A stretch of DNA of 64,000 bases from Coraliomargarita sp. (lineage in GTDB: Bacteria > Verrucomicrobiota > Verrucomicrobiia > Opitutales > UBA953). The stretch is from the NCBI GenBank assembly GCA_024638885.1, contig JAHEJL010000002.1:1-64000 (forward strand), written 5' to 3'. How positions within the stretch are numbered: the stretch's first letter is position 1; the number at the start of each line of letters is the position of its first letter. Below the pieces are notes generated by a model. That model worked only from the letters and a program-made list of their open reading frames with translations, ran no database searches and had not been told where the DNA came from. Shown here piece by piece: positions 48,716 through 57,616 of the stretch. The translations under genes were made by a program, and so were the position numbers.

Positions 48716-50806
48716 TTACTTAGCGGGCTTGTTATCGATAGGCGAGCCGCTCTTGGCGCCGAGCGCGAGGAGCTGGAAGGCGTCCACGATGACGAAGCCG
48801 CCGGTATCCTCGTTGGTCACCGTCAGGACGTAATCGACGCCATGTCGGAGCCTGAACTGGCGGACGGGGCGGAATGCCTCGCCTGAGGGCAGCGGCTGGG
48901 TCTGGTCTACGGTGAAGCGATGTTCCGCTCCGCCTTCCGCGAGCGACAATGGCAGACGGGTCGTCCGGGTCGGATGGGCGGAGTAGGCCATGCGGAGCTC
49001 GTACTCGCCGTCGGCCGGCACCTTGAAGCGAAAGGTCGCCCGGGACTTTCCGTCAGAACGATGGCCATCGTGGAGATAGCCGGCGCCGATGTGCGGCTTG
49101 AAGTTCGTCGAACGATCCCACTCGCCGACGAGCGTCGCCTGCGCGTCGTCAAGGATGAGGCCCGGCAAGGTGGCGGGAGCCAGTCCGGTGTTGTTGGCTC
49201 CGGTGGAGGGCTTGTCCGCCAAGGGCGGCAGCATCGGCAGGTCGAGCACCACGCGCTGGGCGAGCAGGCGTTCGCGGAGCCGGGCGTAATCGAGGGACTG
49301 GGCCGTCGCGCCGGTCTTCGCGACGAGGGCCGCGGCGATGCCGGCGCTCTGGCCGATGGTCATCCAGGTCGGTTCGACGCGGACGGAGCAGTAGGCGACA
49401 TGGGTCGCGGAGAGCGCGACAGGCACCAGCAGGTTCGCGCACTCGGCGGCCGAGGGCGTGATCGCGCGGTAAGGGATGTGGTAGGCGTAGCCATGGCGGC
49501 GACCAGGCATGCGCAGCGGCAGGATGGTGCCTTCGTTCAGCACGCCGTCGGGCAGGGCGATGCGGCGGCAGTCATGCGAATCGATCGGGAACGACGAGAC
49601 GGCTATGGCGTCATCTTTCTTCGGCTCATCGATGATGTCCTTCTGGGTGAGCGTATGGCGTCCGTCCATGCGACGTCCTTCGCGCACGTAGAGCTGCGGG
49701 GACCAGTGGCCGGTCTCCGGGAACTCGTCGCGGCAGAGGCCGAGTTCGGCCATCGTCGCCTTGATCTTCGCCGGCACGGCCGCGTCCGTCGTCAGGAAGT
49801 GGTAGAACTCGAGGGTGTATTCCTTGTGCTTGTCCCAGAGCTTGGCCCGGCCGGCGGGGTCGGCCGCGCACCAGCCGTTGGCTTCGCCGACGAGGCCCAT
49901 CGAGAACATCTTGCCGATGCCGTTATTGGCGTCGAACTTGCCACCCGGCAAGGGGTAGAGGTCCCACGGGAGCGGGGCCTCCGGATACTTTTGGAAATAG
50001 CGGCGGACCAGCTCGAAGCGGGCCGGGTCGTAGGCCTTGGGGGCGGGGAAGGGGACGCGATTGGCCGGATCCTTGGTGAGGCAGAGCCGGAAGCTGTAGA
50101 CCATGACCGTCTCTTCGCCGGCGTTGTCATCGCCTTGCCGGACCGTGGTGATGAGGGGCAGCGGCAGCCCGTTGGCGTCGAAGCCGTCGATGGCCAGCTT
50201 GGCCTTCGGGTATTGGCGGCCGGCGAGGCTCTCGCCGTATTCGTCGCGGCTGTCGCGGCCGAGATGCCAGACGACGCCGGCCTTCGCCATGAGGTCGCCT
50301 TCGTAGGTGGCGTCGATGAAGACCTTGGCGTGGTGTTCGCCGGCCGGTGTCCGCAGGCTGACGATCTGCGCGCCTTCCTTCTCGAGGGACTCGAGCGGTT
50401 GCTTCGTCAGCACGGTCACGCCGGCCTCCTTCAGCATCGCGGCGGTCACCCGGGCGGCGACGTGCGGTTCATAGGTCCAGACGGCTTGGTCCTTGGTGGC
50501 GACGTCGTAAGGCAGCTTCACCCCGCGCGCGGCGTAATCGGCCGCGATCCGCTGATGCCATTCCTCGAACAGGCCCAGCAGCGTGGAGCGGACGGTCTGG
50601 TTGGAGTCGCTGAAGCTCAGTCCGCCGGTGTTCACGCCGCCGACATGGGCGCTGGGCTCGATCAGGACGACCTTGGCGCCTTCGCGGGCGGCGGCGATGG
50701 CGGCGCAGAAACCGCCGGGCGTGGCGCCGTAGACGATGACATCGGCCTCCGCGGCCCGGGCGAAGGGCAGGGAGAGGAAGAGCCCGAGGGCGAGAAGGAG
50801 GCGCAT
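48716..50806 (-). CDS. FAD-dependent oxidoreductase with C-terminal beta-sandwich
   Basis: 696 residues from the ATG at 50806 (MRLLLALGLFLSLPFARA, signal peptide). DVIVYGATPGGFCAAIAAARE and VVLIEPSAHVGGVNTGGLSF bind FAD; FIDATYEGDLMAKAGVVWHLGRDSRDEYGE and GQSAGIAAALVAKTGA complete the family pattern shared with 27654-29720. The C-terminal 140 residues (LVGEWDRSTNFKPHIGAGYLHDGHR, YELRMAYSAHPTRTTRLPLSL) are a golvesin-like sandwich. Probably oxidises a carbohydrate-derived substrate outside the cytoplasm. Lies 4 bases after the sialidase-like gene stop. Confidence 0.9.
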   Translation of the reverse strand: MRLLLALGLFLSLPFARAAEADVIVYGATPGGFCAAIAAAREGAKVVLIEPSAHVGGVNTGGLSFSDSNQTVRSTLLGLFEEWHQRIAADYAARGVKLPYDVATKDQAVWTYEPHVAARVTAAMLKEAGVTVLTKQPLESLEKEGAQIVSLRTPAGEHHAKVFIDATYEGDLMAKAGVVWHLGRDSRDEYGESLAGRQYPKAKLAIDGFDANGLPLPLITTVRQGDDNAGEETVMVYSFRLCLTKDPANRVPFPAPKAYDPARFELVRRYFQKYPEAPLPWDLYPLPGGKFDANNGIGKMFSMGLVGEANGWCAADPAGRAKLWDKHKEYTLEFYHFLTTDAAVPAKIKATMAELGLCRDEFPETGHWSPQLYVREGRRMDGRHTLTQKDIIDEPKKDDAIAVSSFPIDSHDCRRIALPDGVLNEGTILPLRMPGRRHGYAYHIPYRAITPSAAECANLLVPVALSATHVAYCSVRVEPTWMTIGQSAGIAAALVAKTGATAQSLDYARLRERLLAQRVVLDLPMLPPLADKPSTGANNTGLAPATLPGLILDDAQATLVGEWDRSTNFKPHIGAGYLHDGHRSDGKSRATFRFKVPADGEYELRMAYSAHPTRTTRLPLSLAEGGAEHRFTVDQTQPLPSGEAFRPVRQFRLRHGVDYVLTVTNEDTGGFVIVDAFQLLALGAKSGSPIDNKPAK

Positions 50807-50810
50807 GGGC

Positions 50811-51971
50811 TTATTGGAGGGGAGGGAGCTTGGCGCTGTAATGGACGGCACGGTGACGGGCGTCGTCGAAGGCGAAGTGCAGCCATTGCTTGTCGGCGCT
50901 GACGAAACCATCCGGGTAGTTGAGGGAACCCTTCATGTGTTTGCCCGGGTAGTTCGAATCCGGTCCGGCTTCCTCGACGAGCACGCGCCGATAGGGCCAG
51001 GATTTCATGCCGTCGAAGCTGATCCAGAGGGCCAGCGGGCGGCGGGCCTTCGGGTTCGGATTGTGCAGCAGCGCGACGGCGTCGCCGCCGAGCGGGAAGA
51101 GGGTGGCCTTGCTGCCAGGGTTCGGGATGTCGGTCTTCGTCGCGAATTCGGGCCAGGTGCGGCCGCCGTCGGTCGAGACGGCCTGATACAGCACGCCACC
51201 GAGGCGGTCGGCGCGGATCAGCATCACGATGGCGCCGTCAGCGCGTTCCCAGATCGTCGGTTCCGCCCAGCCGAAGTAGCGGTCATCGGTGGTCAGGCGC
51301 ACGTTGCCATGCTCCGTCCAGGTCTTGCCGCCGTCGGCGCTCATCAGCACGCCGTTGCGCGGGTTGGTGAAGGCCCGGTCGAGCGGGGCCTTGTCCTTTT
51401 CGGCGTCGGGTCCGACGTAATGTTGGAAAGGCAGCAGGATGCGGCCGTCGCGGGCGATGAGCGACGGGCGAATGAACGTGCGCTCCTTGAGGCGGCCGGG
51501 GAGTTCCTGCGGCTTGCTCCAGGTCTTGAAGGAATCGTCGCTGGTCAGGTACCACGAGCGCCAGTCGTTGGCCCAGTGCTTCGAGTGGGTGGAGAAGAAA
51601 AGCGTCGCGCGGCCGTCGCGGACGAGGACCTCGGTCGGTCCTTGGCCGATGGTCTTGCCTTCGCGGGGGAAGCCTACGTCGAAGGTCGCCAGGGGCGACC
51701 AGGTCCGGCCTTCGTCGGTGCTGCGCGTGATGCCGGTGTAGTTGAGCGGCGAGGGCTCGGTGTCGCCGCCGGCGAGCATGAACAGGATCCAGGACTTGTC
51801 CGGCAGCTCGCGCAGGGTCGTGTCGCAGACCATGCGGTTCGGCGTGAAGCCGTCGTAGGGCATGCTCTTCCGGTCCTGCTTGGCGTCGAGCGCGGCTTGC
51901 GCAGACCAATCCGGTCCGGCGGCGCGGACGGTGGCGAACAGGAACAGCGCGGCGAGGGTCAGGCGGCTCAT
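50811..51971 (-). CDS. Secreted sialidase-like (BNR-repeat) protein
   Basis: 386 residues. Signal peptide MSRLTLAALFLFATVRA. Four or so Asp boxes are seen: RSTDEGRTW, TSDDSFKTW, MSADGGKTW and VSTDGGRTW, the hallmark of six-bladed sialidase propellers. FIRPSLIARDGRILLPF and WAEPTIWERADGAIVMLIR are positions where exo-sialidase-like clades carry Arg and Glu. Whether it cleaves sialic acid or another terminal sugar is open. Its ATG overlaps the TGA of the preceding lectin-like gene (ATGA). Confidence 0.88.
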   Translation of the reverse strand: MSRLTLAALFLFATVRAAGPDWSAQAALDAKQDRKSMPYDGFTPNRMVCDTTLRELPDKSWILFMLAGGDTEPSPLNYTGITRSTDEGRTWSPLATFDVGFPREGKTIGQGPTEVLVRDGRATLFFSTHSKHWANDWRSWYLTSDDSFKTWSKPQELPGRLKERTFIRPSLIARDGRILLPFQHYVGPDAEKDKAPLDRAFTNPRNGVLMSADGGKTWTEHGNVRLTTDDRYFGWAEPTIWERADGAIVMLIRADRLGGVLYQAVSTDGGRTWPEFATKTDIPNPGSKATLFPLGGDAVALLHNPNPKARRPLALWISFDGMKSWPYRRVLVEEAGPDSNYPGKHMKGSLNYPDGFVSADKQWLHFAFDDARHRAVHYSAKLPPLQ

Positions 51972-52711
51972 TTCACCTTGTAGATCTTGACGTCATCGAT
52001 CCACACCGTCGAACCGACGAGGAAGCTGAACCAGCGTTTGGGGTCGTGGGCGTAGCCTTCGGAGCGGTGCTTGGCGATGAGCTTGCCGTCGAGGCCGAAG
52101 CGAAGCTCGTCGCCCTCCGTGACGAGCGTCAGCACGTGCCACTCCGTGTCCGTCTTGAACGGCACCGAGAGGCTCTTCTTCTTGAGGAGGGCCTCGAGGT
52201 CGGCGGGAAGCTTCTGCTTCGCCGCGGCGGCGTCGGCGCGCTGTTTGCGCAGGGCGAGGTTCATCTCGCCGGTCATGCTGTCCTTCAACGTCAGGGTCGT
52301 CGGGGAAAGGATCGCGTAGCACATGTGGCCGGCGTGGACGCCCTGGAGGGAGCGGTCGACGTAACCCAGTTGCAGGCCTTCGGCCTTGTTGAGGCCGGGA
52401 AACCTGAAGCGGACGATCACGCCGCCGTCGGCGAAGCCGGCGTCATGGTGGATGTGGGCGGCGTGACCGGCCTCCTTGGTCGCGCTGGCGATCTTCATGA
52501 TGCCCCCGTCGAGGTCGGCTTGCTTGATCTGCGGGACGCGGTCGGCCGTGGCGCTCTCCCAGCCGTTGCCGATGTCCTTCAGGCCGGTGCCGGTCTCCTC
52601 GCGTTCGAAGGCGTCATGGAAGATCAGCGTGCCCTTGGTCTGCAGCCAGGCGGCGTCGTCGGCGGAGAAGAGGGGTGATGCCAGCAGGCAGGCGAGAAGG
52701 GCGATTCGCAT
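51968..52711 (-). CDS. Secreted concanavalin-like (DUF1080-type) protein
   Basis: 247 residues from the ATG at 52711 (MRIALLACLLASPLFSA, signal peptide). GTLIFHDAFEREETGTGLKDIGNGWESATADR is the N-terminal strand set of laminin-G/DUF1080-like sandwiches, and TEWHVLTLVTEGDELRFGLDGKLIAKH with the closing VGSTVWIDDVKIYKV strand completes the fold. The middle has a Lys/Ala-rich helix (KQRADAAAAKQKLPADLEALLKKK). Probably binds a carbohydrate; catalysis is unproven. First gene of the operon that continues with the sialidase-like, FAD and BNR lipoprotein genes; promoter at 52730-52759. Confidence 0.82.
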   Translation of the reverse strand: MRIALLACLLASPLFSADDAAWLQTKGTLIFHDAFEREETGTGLKDIGNGWESATADRVPQIKQADLDGGIMKIASATKEAGHAAHIHHDAGFADGGVIVRFRFPGLNKAEGLQLGYVDRSLQGVHAGHMCYAILSPTTLTLKDSMTGEMNLALRKQRADAAAAKQKLPADLEALLKKKSLSVPFKTDTEWHVLTLVTEGDELRFGLDGKLIAKHRSEGYAHDPKRWFSFLVGSTVWIDDVKIYKVK

Positions 52712-52729
52712 GGGGTAGGGGGATGGGTG

Positions 52730-52759
52730 AAGATACGGGGCAAAAGGGCAAAAGTGCAA
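52730..52759 (-). promoter_or_regulatory. Sigma70-like promoter of the 52711-47511 operon
   Basis: TTGCAC (52754-52759) and TATCTT (52730-52735) have an 18-base spacer. The -10 ends 18 bases before the ATG at 52711. Confidence 0.55.
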
Positions 52760-52822
52760 AGGTGGAAACGGATAGGGCCAGGGCTGGGCTGGGGGTAGGG
52801 CGGGAATAATGGGCAACAAGAA

Positions 52823-52844
52823 GGGCTAGGGGTTAGCCTAGCCC
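52823..52844 (-). terminator. Candidate terminator after the DUF1501 gene
   Basis: GGGCTAGG (52823-52830) and CCTAGCCC (52837-52844) form an 8-bp stem with a 6-base loop about 30 bases past the DUF1501 stop. On the minus strand it is followed by TTCTTGTTG, a modest T-rich tail. Confidence 0.5.
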
Positions 52845-52872
52845 AGTCTCTAGCCCCGGCACTGGTCCGGAT

Positions 52873-54318
52873 TTACGAGATCAGTTCCTTGACCACCTTG
52901 GCCGGAAGGACGCCGGTGAGCTTCTGGTCGAGGCCCTGGAACTTGTAGGTCAGGCGCTCATGGTTGTAGCCCATGAGGTGCATGATCGTGGCGTGGAAGT
53001 CCGAGATGTGCAGCGGGTCCTTGACGATGTTGTAGCTGAAGTCGTCCGTCTCGCCGTAGATGCGGCCGCCCTTGGCGCCGCCGCCGGCCATCCACATCGT
53101 GAAGCAGCGCGGGTGGTGGTCTCGGCCGTAGTTCTCCTTCGAGAGGCCGCCCTGGCTGTAGATCGTGCGGCCGAATTCGCCGCCCCAGACGATGAGGGTG
53201 TCGTCGAACATGCCGCGCTGCTTGAGGTCCTCGATGAGGGCGTGGCAGGCCTGGTCGATGTCCTTGCACTGGCTCGGCAGGCGTCCGCCGGCGTTGCTGT
53301 GGTGGTCCCAGTTGTTCAGGTAGATCTGCGTGAAGCGCACGCCGCGTTCGGCGAGGCGACGGGCCATCAGCACGCTGTTGGCGAACGTGCCCGACTTCTT
53401 GGCTTCCTCGCCGTAGAGCTTGAAGGTGCTTTCCGGTTCCTTGGTGAGGTCGGTCAGTTCCGGCACCGAGGCCTGCATGCGGAAGGCCATCTCGTACTGG
53501 CGGATGCGCGTGTGGGTCTCGGGGTCGCCGACCGCCTGGTAGTTGAGACGGTTGAGCTGGTTGATGCCCTCGATGGTCTGCTTGCGCAGGTCGTCGGGGA
53601 CGCCGGGCGGGTTGTTGATGAACAGGATCGGGTCGCCCTTGCTGCGGAAGGAGACGCCGGAGTGTTCGCTCGGCAGGTAGCCGCTGGACCAGAGGCGGGC
53701 GGAGATCGCCTGCTCCTGCTCGCGGTTGGTGGGCGTCGCGATCAGCACGACGAAGTTGGGCAGGTTGTCGTTCTCGGAGCCGAGGCCGTAGGAGGCCCAG
53801 GAGCCGATGCAAGGGCGGCCGGCGACCTGGTTGCCGGTCTGCATCGCGCAGATGGCCGGCTCATGGTTGATGGCCTCGGTGTGCAGCGAGCGCATCCAGC
53901 AGATGTCGTCGGCGTTCTTGGCGAGGTTCGGCAGGAGGTCGGAGTTCATCCACATGCCGCACTGGCCTTGCTGGGCGAAGTTGAACTTCGACGGCGCGAT
54001 GGGGAAGCGGGTCTGGCCGCTGGTCATCGTGGTCAGGCGCTGGCCGTTGCGGATGCTCGGGGGCAGGTCCTTGTCGTACATCTCCTTCATCTTCGGCTTG
54101 TAGTCGAAGAGGTCCATCTGGGCGGGGCCGCCGACCATGTGGAGGTAGATGACGCGCTTGGCCTTCGGCTTGAAGTGCGTAGGCACGGCGCCCGGGGCGG
54201 CTTCGAGGGCGGACTTGCCGATGAGCGACGCGAGGGCGGCGGCGCCGAGCGCGTTGGCGCCCTTGCCGAAGAAGCGGCGGCGGGTCTGGAGGGTGTTCCA
54301 CTCGTGGAGGATGGACAT
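52873..54318 (-). CDS. DUF1501 protein with twin-arginine leader
   Basis: 481 residues. Leader TRRRFFGKGANALGAAALASL is a Tat signal (RRRFF core). Family blocks: RVIYLHMVGGPAQMDLFDYKP, LHTEAINHEPAICAMQTGN, RPCIGSWASYGLGSE, LIVWGGEFGRT, GRDHHPRCFTMWMAGGGAKGG and HERLTYKFQGLDQKLTGV. It resembles the copy at 23009 but is a separate lineage by its mid-sequence. It begins 5 bases after the stop of the DUF1549/DUF1553 gene, the usual tandem for this family, so they are one operon and presumably act together at the cell envelope. Confidence 0.94.
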   Translation of the reverse strand: MSILHEWNTLQTRRRFFGKGANALGAAALASLIGKSALEAAPGAVPTHFKPKAKRVIYLHMVGGPAQMDLFDYKPKMKEMYDKDLPPSIRNGQRLTTMTSGQTRFPIAPSKFNFAQQGQCGMWMNSDLLPNLAKNADDICWMRSLHTEAINHEPAICAMQTGNQVAGRPCIGSWASYGLGSENDNLPNFVVLIATPTNREQEQAISARLWSSGYLPSEHSGVSFRSKGDPILFINNPPGVPDDLRKQTIEGINQLNRLNYQAVGDPETHTRIRQYEMAFRMQASVPELTDLTKEPESTFKLYGEEAKKSGTFANSVLMARRLAERGVRFTQIYLNNWDHHSNAGGRLPSQCKDIDQACHALIEDLKQRGMFDDTLIVWGGEFGRTIYSQGGLSKENYGRDHHPRCFTMWMAGGGAKGGRIYGETDDFSYNIVKDPLHISDFHATIMHLMGYNHERLTYKFQGLDQKLTGVLPAKVVKELIS

Positions 54319-54323
54319 GGCGA

Positions 54324-57300
54324 TTATTTGTTAAGGACTTCGTCGAGGTTGAGGAGCTGGCTGCAGACCATGGTCCAGGCGGCCAGTTCGGGCTTGGACA
54401 GCTTTTCGTCGGACTTCGAGTCGCCGACCTTCAGCAAGGCTTCGGCGTCCGCGGCGTTCTTGGCGTAGTGCGCGCGGAGCTGGGCGAGGCTCTTCGTGAG
54501 GATCGGCAGTTCCTCCGGCTTGAGCGGGCGGCAGAGCAGGCGGAGGGCGGCGGCGTTGAGGCGGGCGTGATCGTCGGTGTTGGCGCCGGCCTGCAGCATA
54601 TGCTGGGCGAGGATGCGCGAGGCTTCGACGTACTGCGGGTCGTTGAGGGTCACCAGCGCCTGGAGGGGCGTGTTGGTGCGGTCGCGGCGCACGCAGCTGG
54701 CTTCGCGGGTCGGCGCGTTGAAGATGTCGAGGCTGGCGGGCGGCGCCATGCGCTTCCAGAAGTTGTAGACGGTACGGCGGTAGAGGTTCTCGCCGGTGTC
54801 CTGCTTGTAGGACATGTTGCGCATGCCGACGATCTCCCAGATGTTCTCGGGCTGGTAGGGCAGGGTGCCCGGCCCGCCCATGCGGGTCGACAGCGTGCCG
54901 CTCGCGGCGAGCGCGTAGTCGCGGATCATCTCGGCATCCATGCGGAAGCGGGGGCCGCGGCTGAGGAGCGCGTTATCGCGATCTTTCTCGAGCTTCTCGG
55001 GCGTGATGACGGCGGCCTGGCGGTAGGTGGCGCTGGCGAGGACGAGCTTGTAGAAGCGCTTCACGTCCCAGCCGTGTTCGCGGAAGTCGACGGCGAGCCA
55101 GTCGAGCAGTTCGGGGTGCGAGGGGGCGCTGCCCATGATGCCGAAGTCCTCGGTGGTCTTCACGAAGCCCGTGCCGAAGAGTTCCTGCCACATGCGGTTG
55201 ACGGTCACGCGGGCGGTCAGGGGGTTGGCGTCGCTGACGATCCAGCGGGCCAATCCCAGGCGATTGCGCGGGGCGTCGGCGGGGAGCTTGCCGAGCGCGG
55301 CCGGAATGGCGGCTTCGACCTGCTCGCCGGGCTTATCGTAGGCGCCGCGCATCAGGATGTTGGCCATCGCCGGGCTGCCCATCTTCTCTTCCTGGATGTG
55401 GGTCAGTGTGCTGCGCCCACGGATCTGGGTCTGCTCGGCGGTCAGCTTGGCGACGAGGTTGGTCGCGACCTTCGAAGGTTCATGGCGGTTGCTGAGGTAG
55501 AATTCGAGCAGGGGCTCTTTCTGCTTCGGGCCGACCTTGCCGGCGAGCATCTGGCGGAGCGGGGCGAGCTTGGAGAGCGTGGTGACTTCCATCGGCGCCA
55601 AGGCGCGTGCATAGAGGAAGACGTCCTGGATGTTGCCGTGGAACGGCTCGCTCTGGCTGCGCTGGCCGATGCGGGTCGCGGCCGCGGACTTCGTGTCGGT
55701 CTTGAGCTTGTCGACCTCGCCGCGGGTCTCCATGAGCACGCCATCGACGTAGATCTTCACGCCGGAAGCCTTGCCGCTGCCGTCGTAGGTCATGAACACG
55801 TGCTGCCAGGTGGCGCGGGCCGGGTTCTTGGTGGTGACGACCTTGATGGCGTCATCGGGCCACTTGCTGATGATGTAGACGCCGTAGTTCTTGCCGGAAT
55901 GGAAGAGCGTCCAGCCCTGGGCGCCCTTGGGGTCGTCCATGCGGCCGACGATCGTGCCGTTGCCTTCGAGCTTGTCGGGGCGGGCCCAGGCGCCGGCGCT
56001 GAAGGCCTGCTTGGTGCCGAAGTTGCCGGCTTCGCCGACGACGAGGTGGGAGCCCTTCTTGAAGGTGGGAGCAGGACCGGACTTGCCGTCCTTCTTCCAG
56101 GTCACGGGTTCGCCGGCGGCGGTCGTGCCGGCGGGGATGCCGGTGCCCTCGTTCAGCGCGAGACGGGCGACGAGGGCCTTGCTCGGGATGTCGGCATCGA
56201 GGTCGGCGGGCTTGGCCGTGGCGAACCACTGTTCGAAGAGGGGCGTGCCGAGCTTGCGGGCTTCGGCGACCTGCTTCTTACCGGCTTCGATCTCGGCCGG
56301 GAGGGCGGTCCAGCGCGGCTTGTCGGTCTCGGACGGGATGTACAGCACCGGGCCGCGGCCGTCCTTCACGTTGCCGTCGAGTCCGCCTTGGGTGGTGTTA
56401 CGGAAGAAGGCGGCCATCGAGTAGTAGTCCTTGGCCGTGATCGGGTCGAACTTGTGGTCGTGGCACTGGGCGCAGTTGGTGGTGAGGCCGAGGTAGACCC
56501 AGCCCATCGTCTGCACCCGGTCGGCGGCATAGTTGGCGAGGTTCTCTTCGACGATCGTGCCGCCTTCGTTGGTGGTGATGTTGCAACGCTGGAGGCCGGT
56601 GGCGATCAGCTGCTCCTCGGTGGGCTTGGGGAGGAGGTCGCCGGCGAGCTGCTCGACCGTGAACTGGTCGAACGGCTGGTTGCGGTTGAAGGACTTCACG
56701 ACCCAGTCGCGGTAGGGCCACATCTCGCGGTAGGCGTCGAAGTGCAGGCCGTGGGTGTCGGCATAGCGGGCGGCGTCGAGCCAGTAGCGGGCGCGATGCT
56801 CGCCGTAGGCCGGGGTGGCGATGAGCTCGTCGATGAGCGCGGCGAGCTGGGCGTCGCCGAGGCGTTCGCCGGCCTTGGGCGCATACTTCGCGAGGAGTGC
56901 GGGCGAGGGCGGCAGGCCGGTGAGGTCGAGGCTCACGCGGCGGACGAGCGTGTGGGCGTCGGCTTCGGCCGCGGGCTTGAGTCCGGCGGCGGCGAGCTTG
57001 GCGCCGACGAAGCGGTCGGTGGGGTTCTTGGCCCAGGAGGCGTCGGCCAGTTCCGGCAACGGCGCTTTCTGCGGGGCGACGAGGGACCAGTGCGGTTGCC
57101 AGGGGGCGCCTTGTTCGATCCAGTGCTTGATGAGGGCGACCTGCGCGGGCTTGAGGGTCTTGTGCTCCTTGGGCGGAGGCATGATCTCGTCCTCGTCCTT
57201 GCTGATGATGCGCTGGTACAGCGTGCTCTTGTCGGGCTGGCCCTTGATGATGGTCGGCGGCTCTTCCTTGCCGTCCTTCGTCATCCGGGGCGCGAAGAAG

Positions 57301-57476
57301 CCGGCTTCGGTGTCGAGTCGGAGGCTGGCCTTGCGGGACGCGGGGTCCGGTCCGTGGCAGTGGAAGCAGGCGTCGGCGATGATCGGACGGATGTCGCGGT
57401 TGAACTGGACTTTCTCTTCGGCCGCGAACGTGGCCGAGACGAGGAAAGGCAGGAGCGCCAGGAAGGGCTTACGCAT
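54324..57476 (-). CDS. PSD1-type cytochrome protein with internal LamG-like domain
   Basis: 1050 residues from the ATG at 57476 (MRKPFLALLPFLVSATFAA, signal peptide). PSCyt1 has CFHCHG near residue 40; DUF1549 has DRFVGAKLAAAGLKPAAEAD, LDLTGLPPSPALL and CAQCHDHKFDP. A laminin-G-like sandwich is inserted at about 440-640 (ARLALNEGTGIPAGT, NGTIVGRMDDPKGAQGWTLF, VKIYVDGVLMET, GNIQDVFLYARAL). DUF1553 closes the protein (NPLTARVTVNRMWQELFGTGFVKTTEDFG, NAPTREASCVRRDRTNTPLQALVTLNDP). The internal lectin-like domain suggests carbohydrate contact. Forms the classic tandem with the DUF1501 gene. Confidence 0.94.
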   Translation of the reverse strand: MRKPFLALLPFLVSATFAAEEKVQFNRDIRPIIADACFHCHGPDPASRKASLRLDTEAGFFAPRMTKDGKEEPPTIIKGQPDKSTLYQRIISKDEDEIMPPPKEHKTLKPAQVALIKHWIEQGAPWQPHWSLVAPQKAPLPELADASWAKNPTDRFVGAKLAAAGLKPAAEADAHTLVRRVSLDLTGLPPSPALLAKYAPKAGERLGDAQLAALIDELIATPAYGEHRARYWLDAARYADTHGLHFDAYREMWPYRDWVVKSFNRNQPFDQFTVEQLAGDLLPKPTEEQLIATGLQRCNITTNEGGTIVEENLANYAADRVQTMGWVYLGLTTNCAQCHDHKFDPITAKDYYSMAAFFRNTTQGGLDGNVKDGRGPVLYIPSETDKPRWTALPAEIEAGKKQVAEARKLGTPLFEQWFATAKPADLDADIPSKALVARLALNEGTGIPAGTTAAGEPVTWKKDGKSGPAPTFKKGSHLVVGEAGNFGTKQAFSAGAWARPDKLEGNGTIVGRMDDPKGAQGWTLFHSGKNYGVYIISKWPDDAIKVVTTKNPARATWQHVFMTYDGSGKASGVKIYVDGVLMETRGEVDKLKTDTKSAAATRIGQRSQSEPFHGNIQDVFLYARALAPMEVTTLSKLAPLRQMLAGKVGPKQKEPLLEFYLSNRHEPSKVATNLVAKLTAEQTQIRGRSTLTHIQEEKMGSPAMANILMRGAYDKPGEQVEAAIPAALGKLPADAPRNRLGLARWIVSDANPLTARVTVNRMWQELFGTGFVKTTEDFGIMGSAPSHPELLDWLAVDFREHGWDVKRFYKLVLASATYRQAAVITPEKLEKDRDNALLSRGPRFRMDAEMIRDYALAASGTLSTRMGGPGTLPYQPENIWEIVGMRNMSYKQDTGENLYRRTVYNFWKRMAPPASLDIFNAPTREASCVRRDRTNTPLQALVTLNDPQYVEASRILAQHMLQAGANTDDHARLNAAALRLLCRPLKPEELPILTKSLAQLRAHYAKNAADAEALLKVGDSKSDEKLSKPELAAWTMVCSQLLNLDEVLNK

Positions 57477-57536
57477 GGAGAGGGGTGGTCTCAATAAAGA
57501 CGGTTATCGGGAGAGGGGAAGCCGGATTAGGGCTAA

Positions 57537-57586
57537 CACGACATAAGATAGGTTCCCTAGGCGGGTTGTTCCCTATCCTAGTCGTG
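57537..57586. repeat. Imperfect 15-bp inverted repeat before the PSD1 gene
   Basis: CACGACATAAGATAGG (57537-57552) pairs with CCTATCCTAGTCGTG (57572-57586) with one bulge and one mismatch around an 18-20-base loop. It lies between the sulfatase gene end (57617) and the PSD1 gene start (57476) and could act as a terminator, operator or both. Confidence 0.55.
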
Positions 57587-57616
57587 AAATGTCACCCGCC
57601 CAAGGGACGAGTTGGC

